Shown piece by piece: positions 1 to 12,855 of a DNA stretch of 64,000 nt. The notes below the pieces were generated by a model, which saw nothing but the letters and a program-made list of their open reading frames with translations, did not search any database and was not told where the DNA came from. Where the stretch lies: the NCBI RefSeq assembly GCF_030272615.1, contig NC_081414.1, positions 308,867,164 through 308,931,163 on the forward strand. Reading direction: 5' to 3'. The position numbers and the translations under genes are program-made. This DNA is from Cryptomeria japonica (Eukaryota; Streptophyta; Pinopsida; Cupressales; Cupressaceae). The first letter of the stretch is position 1; each line of letters starts with the position of its first letter.

Positions 1-128
1 CAAAATGACTTCTGGTAAAGCAAATTTATGTACACCGGATGTGATCTACGAATTTAGTTTCCATCAATGACAACCCCTAAACATATATCATGCACCAATC
101 TCCACTGGAACAATATCTCTTTCTAATA
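1..128 (-). repeat. Element D 3' LTR, terminal part only
   Basis: The segment aligns with 16297-16426: both contain CAAATTTATGTACAC, then ATGTGATCTAC, then CAATGACAACCCCTAAACAT. The LTR tip here reads CTAATA where the partner has CCAACA, so this copy has decayed. Most of this LTR lies left of the window. Confidence 0.75.
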
Positions 129-141
129 ATATCCCCCTTTG
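129..141 (-). other. Polypurine tract of element D
   Basis: On the minus strand this reads AAAGGGGGATAT directly before the 3' LTR. The flanking minus-strand bases match the same region of E1 (22738-22749). Confidence 0.7.
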
Positions 142-667
142 GCATTGATGACAACACTGTGAAAAATGAACTGTACACTCAATACTGCAAGACTTTCAAA
201 ATTTCAAACTTACAAAGAAATGTACAAGCTCCCCCTAAGAATTTACACCATTTTTCACTCTTCACTCTCTCCCTTTGACAATAATGCCAAAGATAAATGA
301 TCCACCAAAATTGATATACAAGGGTATGTATAGTTACTTACAAAAATTTGAAGATAGCTACAAAAATTGTTCTAAGGGCAAATGATTATTTGATGCCTTA
401 TTTAAGCTCTCCAAAATGGTTATCATCCCATTGAAAAGGTAGACATGCATTTCTGCTCCCTATCTTTCTGCTGGAACAGGTTTATTTAGTGCCTCCTTAG
501 CACCCTACATGCTACTCATCAAAGAATCTATCCGGGTGGTAATAAGACTTCTCACCTCAGACACTATCCAAAATTCTATCCTTTTCTTGATTTAAGCTCT
601 TGATTTTATTCAATATATTCAAAACTTGGGGTTTGAAATTGCTATCAGGAGTAGATTGTGGTGAATA
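142..667 (-). other. Element D 3' untranslated internal region
   Basis: No reading frame of note. It lies between the second ORF remnant and the PPT; the equivalent spacer in E1 is about 250 bp. Confidence 0.5.
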
Positions 668-1315
668 TTACTGTGATGTGCTTTCTAGCTGACCTTCACA
701 TTCCCTTATCTTCTTGTCAATGTGTATAGTGAATTTGGGTAAAATTAGACATGACTTGTATATATTACCTCCTTCATCAATTGCATCTTGAATACCTTTT
801 AGTGCAATAACTAAACTGACTCTATCATCTTCAATAATTTTCAAAAATTGCTTTAACTTCATTACATTGAATTGATTCAAAACTTTAATATTCATGACCT
901 TCTCCAAAGAATCAAAGTGAGTACCAACAAAACCTAACAAACCTTTGAGATTACCAGAGGGATCAAATGTGTCTGGTTTGAAAGATGGCATAATCTTTTC
1001 CAACATATCCCTCGCCAATGATATTAATTCATTGTCTATAGGATGGGACTTAAGCAAGTCCTCATTGGCTTTGGCTTGAGCTATAGTTACCAATCTAAGT
1101 TCTTGAATAGGAGATAAGGAACTCAATTCAATCGGCCCTTGACAAAAATCATCTGGATCAACAACAACTTGTTTCCCTTTAACAGGACCAATGTCTCTTG
1201 CCACTGTTGTTGGAGCTTGATCTTCCTTTTTCTCCCCTTTCTCCTTATCTGCAAATTTTGCACTCTCATCCTTTCCATATTTCTTACCATGATCCTCATC
1301 CATCTCCACATTCAA
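668..1315 (-). pseudogene. Element D ORF2 remnant, C-terminal helical part
   Basis: A 215-codon open stretch with no recognised domain. It begins with a Lys/Glu/Asp-rich stretch (about residues 5-35), followed by a predominantly helical, Leu/Ile/Lys-rich region. Position and composition match the last third of E1 ORF2 (22999-24270): a charged hinge, then long helices ending shortly before the PPT. It is not a complete gene, because the parts homologous to the rest of ORF2 lie further right in other frames. The function is unknown. Homology to E1 here rests on position and character more than on residue identity. Confidence 0.5.
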
Positions 1316-1718
1316 TGACTCCTCAACTACTTTTTTCTTACATAGCTTCTATAACTAGAGGATCTTGTACAACATCATTGGAGGTATCATTCACATCATT
1401 AACATTATCAACTAGATTTTGATCATCGATCTATCCTTCCAAAGTGGCTTTCTTAGGTGACTGATCTGTTTGCTTACCAGGGACAACTATATTTAATTCC
1501 AGAACAAATGTGTCTTGAGTGGGTTCTTCCAAATTCACATCAACTCTCTGATCTATCAAAAATTATCTCAAAATTGTTTCAGTTTCCTTTATCACCTCAT
1601 CTTTATTCCCTATCATAAACTTATTCACCCTCTTCTTTCTTTCGAATCTATCCTTGGCAAGTTTCAATAACCAAGTGACTTCATCTCTAGAAATAATAGA
1701 AGATATATTTACTAGCAC

Positions 1719-1961
1719 CTATTCTTTTATTTTCTCATCCTCTTGAGTAGTTGTAAGCCTTCTTGCATCCCAAATGTCATATACACTTTTAAGAATCATA
1801 GATGCAATTTCTATTAATGTCTTACTATATACATCCATATATTCTACAATTGCTTCTTCAATTGCCCTCTGATCCTTATCATCAAAATTTTCATAGTATG
1901 TAGATACATTATTCAGATTCCCATCCTTAAGAATTCCATCAATTAACTCCTTTAAGGTCAA
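1719..1961 (-). pseudogene. Element D ORF2 remnant, middle part
   Basis: An 80-codon stretch containing LKELIDGILKD and an acidic FDDKDQRAIEEAIVEYM segment. It resembles the E2 segment that ends at 33735 (VLNDLIECFDDFNDDEKEVV) in order and spacing. It is separated from its neighbours by stops and frame changes, so it is a relic. No function can be assigned. Confidence 0.5.
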
Positions 1962-2581
1962 TGGAGGTACTATTTCAAATGTGCCTTTAATCTTACTGGA
2001 TTTCAGATCAGCATCAATCTCAAATTTATGCTTCTTGCTAGCCCTGGGCTTTCCAAATGATTTTATTTCTGCCCTTGGTAATTTCTTCGCTTGTCAAACT
2101 CCATAGGAATGTGGCTTCTTCACCACTCTAGAATAGGTGGTTGTCTTTTTCACTTCTCTCACTGCTTCATCAGATTTTGTCTCCATGTCCTCAACAATGG
2201 CAACAATATATACTCTGAGGTTTCTGATCCTTATTTTTCTTCTTTATCCTACCGATTGATGATGTTAATTATGATTCAAGTGGAAGAATGGGCTTTTGCA
2301 CACCAAAAGTAGGTGCAAACTGAGACTATTTTGTCTTGGCCTACTTCAAAGGGGTGGAAACAAGTTTAGTCTTCTTTGGCTTAGCCATGTCTTCATCCTT
2401 TAGGGTGTTTTGTTCTCTTGCCTTTTGCACAACCTCCTTGGATAAACCCATTTATTTGGTCAGCTCCTCTACCTCTCTCCTTAGTTTCCTCTTCCTAGCA
2501 AGTCTGGTAAATTTCTTATGCAAGTCTAAGTCTTTTTCTTGATAGTACCGAACCTCTCCTCCTCATCATCTATCGGTTGAC

Positions 2582-2815
2582 TCAAGAAATATGTTGAGCA
2601 TATGCATCAAGAGTGGTGGCATCTACCTCATACCTCATGGGAATGATCCACATAATTCTTGGCTCAATTGCCTCCATGTGACATTGGTATTTATCAACCA
2701 TAAAGTAGATGGTTTTCTCATATTTATCAATAATTTCTTTAGGGATCATTTCCCTACTATGCATTGATGCCTTACAGGATTTGAAGTATCCTGTAAATTG
2801 TTGTCAAGCAACTTT
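2582..2815 (-). pseudogene. Element D ORF2 remnant, conserved unknown domain
   Basis: The peptide IIDKYEKTIYFMVDKYQCHM followed by the PR..W.....YEV pattern aligns with E1 ORF2 (LVKDYKDDICFMVD..., 25258-25400) and with E2 (IVKKYEDDICFTIQVDKC, 34300-34390). The alignment extends about ten codons further upstream in the same frame. This is the clearest evidence that D, E1 and E2 share the same second ORF. The frame ends at a stop soon after, so the copy is broken. Confidence 0.7.
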
Positions 2816-3847
2816 TTTGCAACATTTTCAAATATGGTCACTCTAACGGTTGGTTGATTTCTTGTATGCATTGAGGTAGTTGGAGGAGTTCCTTGGTGTG
2901 ATATAATCTTGGAGGAATGATTCATTCCAATTAGAGAAGTTGGAGAAGTAATTTTGAATGAAAATGGTTACTGATTTTTTCTGCATTTTCCTTTAATTCC
3001 AGTCCTTGCATGATTCCTAATGATTGGTGGGTATCAATTGAGAATTTGACAAGTTGTAGTAGAGGTTTACCAATAATCTAGAGTTTATTTGAGGCCTTGA
3101 AACATTCGGGCTTGAAAGAAAGAGAATTTTTCAATCTTGTTGGTTTGGTAAAACCCTTAAACCAAAGGTTTGAATGCTAATAGGGGCACAAATCAACATC
3201 TCTCAATGGGATCACCCTGAAACCTAGGAGTATGCCGATTTGGTATGTATATTAACTATTCCTAGTGGCTATGAAGACAAGAAGTGTCATTTGAATTTCC
3301 TAAGATGATTCCCTAGGCTTGACATCGGTCATGTGGAAAGCCTGAGCAGTAGGAAAAGAAGGTAGAAACCCTGAACAACAGATTGGTGGATGGTAAAAAT
3401 AGGAATAAGAAGGAACCTTGGGTAGGTATAGACCCTTTAATAGTTTCATTCTTTCATTCCTTTATGACTGGTGAAGCTTTTGGGAGCCTAAACCCCAATA
3501 CCAGCTAGAAGAGGCAAAATAGGGTCAGTAGAGTTTGACCATTCATACTCAAAACCCAGATGCCGAAGTTTGTAATCTTGTAGAACGATCAAAATGGTAT
3601 CCAAATATCATATTTATTCAAGGGGTTGTTCAGGTATGTTGTGAGACAAATCAAGAAAACTAGGAATGTAGGGCTAATTGCTTGTAGCCCTACTTCCTAT
3701 TTCTAAAAGGGGAAATGTTACAAAAGGCTAATAAACACCCATCTGAGGGGTCAAGATCTATAAAAATTTCATATAACACATGTGTAAACATTCACATAAG
3801 CTAAATTCCACCTTGTGAGTAAAGATCCTATTGCTTGGGGTGTGGGG
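2816..3847 (-). other. Element D internal region, no intact coding
   Basis: About 1 kb where the amino-terminal part of ORF2 would be expected. I could not follow a reading frame. It ends in TGGGG, the left target duplication of element L. Confidence 0.4.
3843..3847. repeat. Left target site duplication of element L
   Basis: TGGGG, identical to 15315-15319 on the other side of the element. Confidence 0.85.
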
Positions 3848-3853
3848 TGTCAT

Positions 3854-3868
3854 GCCCAAACTTTGGGC
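3854..3868. repeat. Short palindrome near element L LTR terminus
   Basis: GCCCAAA, one central base, TTTGGGC, six bases inside the LTR tip; repeated at 12018-12032. Confidence 0.7.
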
Positions 3869-4611
3869 AAAACACAAACAACAAATTTTTTTTTTCTTTT
3901 TTTAAAAAACACTTAGTTACATGCAATCATTGCTTAACTAGTTGAGACATCTTAACAAGTTGTTCCAAGTGAATTTTCTTAATTGATATTAAATACTTAC
4001 ATAACTAAATATGAACAAACTCCTATTATCAAGTGGAATGAATAAATTTCTTTTTCAAAAAAAAAGAAATATTAAATTCCCTCAAAAGACCCTTTCATTT
4101 TAGTTGTGCTTATCAGTACTTAATTAGATCCATTTCTACTAACTATACATTAAAAAATTTACTTCGATATCAATTATTTAATAAATATCAAGTTCCCTCC
4201 ATCCTGTTGATACATCCTTTCTTAATAATTTAATTTAAAAGCCAAATACTAAATGAATTATCTTACTATCTCATCAAATTTAATCAATAGATTAGTTAAA
4301 TCAAAACTCTCTAAAATAATTGACGAAGACATTAATAATCTTTGATAATCATTAATTGATTTTAGGAACTAACTAAATTAGCCCTAGCACTTAGTTTATA
4401 TAAGTCTATATTTTATTTTACATAATTAAAATGTAGTTTAAACTAAATCGACTAAAGGGTCGACTAAATCCATAATGAGAATCGTCCTCTAAGGTTAAAT
4501 CTCTAAAACCTATATAAAGTTGGTCTGAAATTATTCCCTATATACAAATAACTACCAACAGATTAAATTTCCTAAATGATTAACTCCAATAATAATATAA
4601 TTTAAAAAAAA

Positions 4612-4616
<5 letters not shown>

Positions 4617-4657
<41 letters not shown>
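4617..4657. repeat. AT dinucleotide microsatellite
   Basis: An alternating AT run within the left LTR of L. The equivalent run in the right LTR is longer. Confidence 0.9.
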
Positions 4658-4660
<3 letters not shown>

Positions 4661-5055
4661 AATATACCCATATGTTTATTTTGAAACATATATAAAATAT
4701 AAACACTTGATATCATATTTAATCTAACAATATAGACAATTTATACATTCATGTGTTTAAACTATATATATCTCCCTTTTATTCAAAACACATATATGCG
4801 GAAACATTATTTATTTTCTACATATAAAAGTCCCAATAACTTAACTAAAACAAATAAAGTAAATACTGAAACCCTAATTTCTTTAATTTATAAACACTTA
4901 ACCCCCCCCCCCTCATTTCTTTTGTTTTATAATCTAAAATTCACCCTAATCCTTTAATTATTATAAAATGCCCCACAAATTATTTTAACATTTCTTCTTT
5001 CTTTTATACAACCCTAACCCTATCCGGGGTAGGGTTTTATTCTTTTCTTGTTGTT

Positions 5056-5390
5056 GTGCAGGGCGGACAAAGGAAGAATGGAGGAGCGAAAGCTTATGGC
5101 AAGGAGGCGATGAGTGGAAGGGGAGGGGCCGAACTATACTCCTCGGCCACTGCAACATGGAAGCAAGGGGGAAGGGAAACCCAAATGGCCGCCGCGCACA
5201 GAAGGAAGGGAAACCCTAGCAGACACCATAGTAGCGGCCATGCCACCCACTGTGGAACGCTCGCAGTGGTGGGTTTCACCCCACCCACTGCGAACAACCC
5301 ACAGTGAGCGAATGTCCGCTCACTGCAGTGCCCGCAGGGAGGGATACTCCTTTGGCAGTGGGTGAGGGAGCCGCAACTTCCTTCACCCCC
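5056..5390. other. GC-rich patch in element L LTR
   Basis: An abrupt GC-rich block in otherwise AT-rich sequence, conserved in the right LTR at 13248-13580. It contains repeated CCCACTG and CAGTGGG words in both orientations, which could fold into hairpins. Function unknown; possibly regulatory sequence in the LTR. Confidence 0.6.
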
Positions 5391-8300
5391 CCCCACATTA
5401 TTTGCTTTCCCCAAAAAAAGATTTGCTAAAATAATTTTTTTTTTTAAAGTTTGTTTAATTAATTTTTTTTTGTAGTTTTTTTTTTTTAAATAAAATAAAT
5501 TATATATATATATATATAGACACACATATATCTATACTGTATAATAGGTATATTTTTAGGATGAAAACAATAAACATATATTTATATGTATATAAATTTA
5601 TTTGTATACTTAAATTTATTTTTGAAGCATAATAAATCTAGGTCTACTTTTTTTTTAATATAAAAATTATCATAAATCAGTGAAACACTATTTTCTTTAA
5701 ATTTAGTTCCTTTCATTAATTTCTTAGTTGCTAAAGGAAATAAGTAGGCTAACTAAATAAAGATTTTCTTTCTGTAAAAATAAGAAATTAACAACATTAG
5801 ATATACTTAGAACAACATCTTTAGAGTTTATTCATTTCCATTAAATCTGATTAACTATAGGATTTATTACTGCAATAAATAAATGACAAAGTTTGATATT
5901 TCTACAGCAACTATCCAAATGATAGATTTTACTGAAAATTAACAGCAACTAAATAAAACTACAATTTATTAATTTCAAACTTTAGAGATGGCTATAAAAT
6001 CTTTGATTTTATTTTCTGCAGATAATTAGAATAACAGATTTTAAATACTAAGTGTTGCATTTCCATGCATAGATCTAAAATGTATTATTTCCAGCCTATC
6101 ACATGCAAGCATATCTAGTCCATTTCTTTTCTAATAAATCATTTTAAATGCGTAAGGGAAATAACAATTTTTTTTCTTTCTTTTCAAATTATCCTATACA
6201 CACAATTCTTTTATTTCAAAACTTAGGAACCAAATCAAAAATAATCTTTTTCTTTTCTGCAATATAACTTAAATGACTATTACAAATATTTAAATCTTAT
6301 CTTCAAGATACTCTATCACTTTACAAATAGGTCTCCCACTTCTAATACATGAGGAAAATGATAAATACATATCCAAACACTTTTTTGCAACAACTAATTC
6401 CAGCCACATCTACCTGTCCTGCTATTTTCTTCTAACAACCTGCAATTATAATCAAAGAGATGACCATGGAGTGCTCACCTCCTAGCCTAGGCTAACTAAT
6501 AGCCACCCTCAAGCTCGGCGAACCAAGCCCTAGATAGGTAACACACATGCAAACACAAAAGACAAGGGAATACACAAACTCAAAACACAATCCCAACCCA
6601 GGCTACACTGCACCACACATTTGTGATGTCTTTTCTAGGGTGGTAGTGGACCAAGTACCCTAATGAGACTACAAGTATGGTAAAACATATAGCCACCTCA
6701 TGGCAAACCAAATACATCAAGTATAACAACCCCACATTCCTTATACCCCCCAAGGCATTCATACCTTATTTCCCTCCTTATAACCCCCAATGCATAAACA
6801 AGCCATGCCGCAAGGGTCACATAAAATCCCTTGTGATCACTCTCATAACGAGAGCCTCTCACTTGAGGGCTGTCACTTCTACCACCCACAAGACCATCCT
6901 CTCTCCCAAGAGTAGGAGGTCTTGATTACTCCCAAAACACATAAATTGCATAAGCACAAAACACCAAATAAATTTCCAAGGAATACATGCAAGGAAAACT
7001 AGCCTTAAACACAAGCCATTCTTTTAATACAACATGCAATAAGAAAACATTACAAGAAAGGTAGAACCAATCATAAACTGCCCAAAGGTATGCTAGTTTT
7101 GTTGAGGATGAGCAACCCAATTCCACCAGACTTTCCTTTTTACACTTAGCCAAATTCTTAATTCCCAAATCTATCTTTTTCCTTTCAAAATTCTTTGTCT
7201 CCAAAAATGGAGAGTGGGTGATTACCCACTAATTTTCTCATTCTTGCTTAAGATTGCCTTAGTGAGAGTTCTCACAGGTTTCTAAATCTGAAAAGGAAAG
7301 GTAGGGTAGATTGGGAAAGGGATCTCACATTCAAAGAGGAAGGTTAACAACTTAGATGATCCTTCTAATTTTCCAATTTTCGCTCAACTTAGGAAACCTA
7401 CTTGTTAGGGTGTCTAAATGGTCACATGGGAGTTGAAACATGCCTAAAATTACTCCTAACCCTTAGGTATACCTTATGGGCTTTAGGAAAACCTATTAAA
7501 CTACCCCTAGGTGTCCATTTAACCCTTTTTAAACTCATCTGAAGTTAATTTTCGGGTCAAACTTAAGTTGACCATCCCAAAGATTCTTTCCCCAAGGCAA
7601 TTATGGATTTACATTAAATTAATTGAAAAAGCTATGGTTAAACAACTCCCTCCAAGAGACAAATTTAAAATCCAAAACCTAAATCAATCACATGTGTCAA
7701 GCGACACAATAAAAATACTTTTACGAAACTATAAATGAAATCTTGTCTCTTGTTGGATTTACACAAATAAACAAAATTCAATTTAACATTCATGCAACAA
7801 TCACTTTTACAAATAAAATACGATACAAATAGGGTGTTGTCTCTCCAAATAGACAAACCCTGGTTTTATGAACGCACATAGGTCTAGGTTTGGTTCTCCA
7901 TAATATTTCAATGGTCACATGGATAATTTTCCTATGCATCTCAATTACACATTAGTAATTTCAAATAACCTCATATAACATTTAAACACATGAATAAGAA
8001 TACACATCAAACACTCTGCATACCATATACATTTAAACAAATCAATACATCTTACATCCAAATAAATCCACACATGCAGTTATCATAATCCTCATAATTT
8101 TATTCATTCATAAGATATCATATTTCCAACATCATAATAAAGTTTTGCAAATCCAAATACAACTGACATACGTTAGTCCAAGATTATCCAATTAGTGGAT
8201 CTTTTAGGATTTCAAATTCATAACGCATCAAAATGTACACCTCAAGGTGAAATAACTCTATAACTTGGTTCAACTGCTTTTCTCACCAAATCTATCTATC

Positions 8301-8394
8301 AAACACAGTCCGTTCTATTGAATTATATAGCATTTAATAGGGTGAAACATGGTCAACTAAGTTAATCAAAGCTTGGTTTGGGGAAGGCCTTACA

Positions 8395-8408
8395 TCCTCC
8401 TCCCCTAG
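8395..8408 (-). other. Polypurine tract of element L
   Basis: The minus strand reads CTAGGGGAGGAGGA immediately before the LTR start TGTAAGGCC. It resembles the purine tract of element G. Confidence 0.8.
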
Positions 8409-11400
8409 AGTTCGACTTACTCTTGGAAGTCGCATGAGTAGAATTATGAAGTAGGGACATAACATTTCCCACCATTTCAAAGAGTTACTCAAAATCTTAT
8501 CTTGCCTACTAGAAGGTTGAAATACCAAAATCAACTTATTTTTGTAATTAGATTACTATCTGCACAAGGTTAAATTCTTAGTATTTTTATTACATTTCCC
8601 TTAAATCTTAGGTAGGTGTTTACAAAGTTCTATCTTCCAACAACTTACATTAATGCACCATCCAAACTATATCAATAACACACATCAACTTCCATAATCA
8701 AGGTTACACATATTGAATTTCTAGGGGGTCCTACTTGTTTAGGATTTGTTTAAAAGCATGTTTATCCTACTGTATTCTCGTCCAAGCATGTTACTTAAGA
8801 AAATTTTCATCACACAGCCCAAATGAATCTACTTATTCTACATCAAGGCACCTCATTAGGGTGTTAATAAAATATTTGCTAACCCATCCTAGATGCATAA
8901 CTTCTTCCAAATTTTCTTTTTAGATAACAAGACATAATTAAATTTAGGTTCTTCAAATCCACCCCTATATAGGGTAGTTTCCTATCAGTAGGGATTAAAA
9001 TGTTTTTTTTTCTAGGCACCAAGGTTTAAGTTTCATAGGGTACACTATTCGCAATTCCCAAACACTAAGGTACATAAAAATCCCATTCTAAGGGCGTGAT
9101 GGAATTTATTATTACTTATTTTAGACATTATCCACACAATCTTCCCCATTCACATGCTAAATTTACCAGTCGACAATTATTACTTTCGCAATTCATTAGG
9201 TCTAGATCACACTATTGTTATAAACTTTTTTTTTTCTCTTTCAGGTTACTCTCAATTAATTTTATTTAGGAGGATCTTCCTTCCTTTATCTTGATTTGAT
9301 AAAATATATGCTTTGTTAATCTTTTGTGCCTAATTTCACTCCTTGCAGTATTCTCCCTTGACGCACTATCAGTGGTTCAATGAACATGATAGATACTACA
9401 CAAATCACATCACTAGGGCTAGTTATATCAACCATCAAAATGACCACTTGACACTTTACAAAAAATAAAAGTTACTTCTGTCAAGTCCAATAAAAAGAAG
9501 AAAAATGCCAGCAATTGAAAGATATTAAAACTAGAAACATGGCAAGTGCCATAGCTCATATAAACAAAAACATAAATTTAGTGGTCTTCTCTTCATAAAA
9601 TAAAAATAAAAAATAAAGAAAAGAAAGTTCTAGCCCCTAGGTCACAATATACTTTTCAAAGAAAATCAAATTCGAAACAAGATGACCATTCTAGCCATGC
9701 TATAGGGAGTAACCGCAACACATCACCCAAGATCATACGTCCTGAGTGTGTTAGGAAGTGATTATTAGACTCTTGAAATTCTTAGATTATCTATATTCCT
9801 TTATCATTTATGACATATCTTATATACATGAGATTGCAATTGTTTTAATAGATCATGTTTCATTTTAACCTTCACGTGATTGCTATCGCAAGACACACTT
9901 TCTGACATGATTCATTATCTATTTAGGGTTACTAACATCCATAATTTACATCTAATAGGTGATTGCACTAACTCGACCATTCTCTATCCATTCTTCTTGG
10001 TCTTCCATTACTTATCTTAATATGCTAAACCTTGGTTCAATGTTACGTGGTAACTCAAGCATCAACACTTTCATGTCTTACACACACAGTTGATAGTTCG
10101 GTACAAAATTGACACTTGTTTACTTAGAACCACTTAGGATTTGTATAATGTAATCATATAATTTTACTAGGGACATCATTTGTTTTCTTAGCACCTTATG
10201 CCAGCTCCTTATATTTTCACCTCTAACATTCACTTGCCTTCATTAGGTAGGAGCTTGTTGCCAAATTACTAACACTTATGGTTAAGGGCCATTTGGGGTG
10301 GAATTATTGTCAAGTAAGGTCGATAATGGTTGACAACAATTTCTACCCACACAATTCATGACATAATTCAAACAACTTGGAGAGTGGACTTATTCTCTCC
10401 TACTTCACTTATGCAACTATGAAATCAAGGGGGCGTGCACTCGAAAAATGACCAACACCCATCTTCCGACATATCACAACTTACGATTTCCTTCAATCCA
10501 CAAAAATAAACTCCTTATCGTCATAATATTTTGTTACCTAATTATGGTATAGCTTAAGGGTGTCCAATAACTACCACTATCTTAAGACCCAAAATTTTCC
10601 ACGTTCTCCCTTGGCTAACCACATAATTTGGCTCCTTATCTATGTTCTCTTATCTATGTTCTCATAAAATATTTTATACTACCAACTAATTCTCATTTAA
10701 GCTTTGGTATTATATTACTGTTATACTATCTTTTCCTAAGCCATTTCCATCTGTACGTTGCTTCATCCATACTTATTGTTTTTGCATACTTTCACACTTG
10801 AGTGTCATAATTTGCAAAACTTCTTCGATTGTGCCTAGTAGTTAAATTGTGTTACATACTGTCTTGTACCTAGCGACTAACCATGATTGGGTTGCACTTT
10901 CCTCCTTAGTTTTTGAACGAATATTAGTTACTCATTCCTAGATTATAAGATCCTAATACCTTTATACTCCTTGCATTTCAATGGATATTTTTGTACGATC
11001 CCCCTAAATCAACTCTACTCTCTCTTCCATTATTTACTCTTTTCAAGATTAGCTTCCCATAAAGGAACTAGTTGAGACTTTACTTGCTTGTTTCCCCTAA
11101 TTATATAATCACGGATGAACTTAGGGTTTATACGTGTTTTCACCCAAGAAGTTCATGCCTCCTTTCTCCTTATTTAACTCATCTATAGCATTACTAGGGT
11201 TTTCTGATCGAGGAGATTTCCATTCTTCATTTTAGTTTCCTATCCTCAGGGTTACCCAACTAGCTTCACTGCATTGCTACAAAAATTGTCCAACAAATGC
11301 TCTAAATAAGAAATCTAACATGACCACATTCTTAAGGTACCTAGTCATTAGGATAGGTTAATGCTTCTTTCTGAGGTTCGCAAGAGTACCTCTTAACTCT

Positions 11401-11994
11401 TCTTCATTGTTGTCTCCAATGGCAGCCTTGATCTATTTAACCATCATAATTTCACATAGCTTAAAATTTTAATTTGAACTAACTCGAGCTTATTTATCTT
11501 GTTTATTGTGCCTTCATCTTAGGCCTAACTATCTTTCTTGACTTGCCATGTCAAGAACATATCTCGATGGATGGCATTCTCTTAGTTACCATCAAGAGTA
11601 TTTTAGTGAAGACTTAACTCCTCATACTTGATTTGATTAGGGCAATTATTGCATTTAGGTTCCAATTGAATGGTACCCCATAAGTACTAAAGGGCTAAAT
11701 TCCGTGATTAAACACCAAACATACTTCATATAAATAAATAATTGAAAAATTTCGTAGCCTTTGGGGTTTTATTTAAGCCATAAATATTATGACTAATAAG
11801 TTCAAATTTCAGGGTTTTTAGTGACCCTTGGAACCCCTTGAATTGATATATGTTGATCTATTGATTCACAAGAATTTTCACTTATGTTTCACTTTGTTAT
11901 TTCGCAAGTTTTCACCTAGGTGTTATACTTCACGCCATAGTTTGTTTTCAACTAAGTTATGAATGTAGCCCATGTTCACCAGTGTATGAACCTA

Positions 11995-12008
11995 GGGCTC
12001 TGATACCA
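11995..12008 (-). other. Primer binding site of element L (initiator Met tRNA)
   Basis: The minus strand reads TGGTATCAGAGCCC, three bases from the LTR end. The first 13 bases complement the 3' end of plant initiator methionine tRNA. Confidence 0.9.
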
Positions 12009-12011
12009 AAA

Positions 12012-12774
12012 TGTCATGCCCAAACTTTGGGCAAAACAAAGACAACAATTTTTTTTTTCTTTTTTTAAAAAACACTTAGTTACATGCAATCATTGCTTAA
12101 CTAGTTGAGACATCTTAACAAGTTGTTCCAAGCGAATTTTCTTAATTGATATTAAATACTTACATAACTAAATATAAACAAACTCCTATTATCAAGGGGA
12201 AAGAATAATTTTTTTTTTCAAAAAAAGAGAAATATTAAATTCCCTCAAAAGACCCTTTCATTTCAGTTGTGCTTATCAGTACTTAATTAGATCCATTTCT
12301 ACTAACTAGACATTAAAAAATTTACTTCGATATCAATTATTTAATAAATATCGAGTTCCCTCCATCCTGTTGATACATCCTTTCTTAATAATTTAATTTA
12401 AAAGCGGAATACTAAATGAATTATCTTACTCTCTCATCAAATTTAATCAATAGATTAGTTAAATCAAAACTCTCTAAAATAATTGACAAAGACATTAATA
12501 ATCTTCAATAATCACTAATTGATTTTAGGAACTAACTAAATTAGCCCTAGCACTTAGTTTATATAAGTCTATATTTTATTTTACATAATTAAAATGTAGT
12601 TTAAACTAAATCGACTAAAGGGTCGATTAAATCCATAACAAGAATCATCCTCTAAGGTTAAATCTCTAAAACCTATATAAAGTTGGTCTGAAATTATTCC
12701 CTATATACAAATAACTACCAACAGATTAAATTTCCTAAATGATTAACTCCAATAATAATATAATTTAAAAAAAC

Positions 12775-12855
<81 letters not shown>

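Larger units (their letters stand above)
3848..8394 (-). repeat. Element L 3' LTR (4547 bp, full length)
   Basis: This copy is about 1.24 kb longer than the right LTR. The extra sequence is about 5393-6675, absent from the partner. It contains an AT dinucleotide run near 4619-4657, a C run near 4904-4912, and a GC-rich patch at 5056-5390. No real coding sequence is supported; the roughly 80-codon frames over the GC-rich patch are open in several overlapping frames and look incidental. Confidence 0.9.
8395..12011 (-). other. Element L internal region, non-coding
   Basis: 3.6 kb between the LTRs. I see no gag, protease, reverse transcriptase or integrase motif on either strand, and only short chance frames. 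The interior ends in a primer binding site next to the right LTR. Confidence 0.75.

Noticed and set aside
4617-4657. AT-rich run as a replication origin or matrix attachment site
   Set aside because: A plain microsatellite with differing length in the partner LTR; no supporting evidence.
5056-5525. 83-143 codon frames over the GC-rich patch of L
   Set aside because: Several frames are open at once on both strands, the right LTR copy changes their lengths, and no domain is visible.
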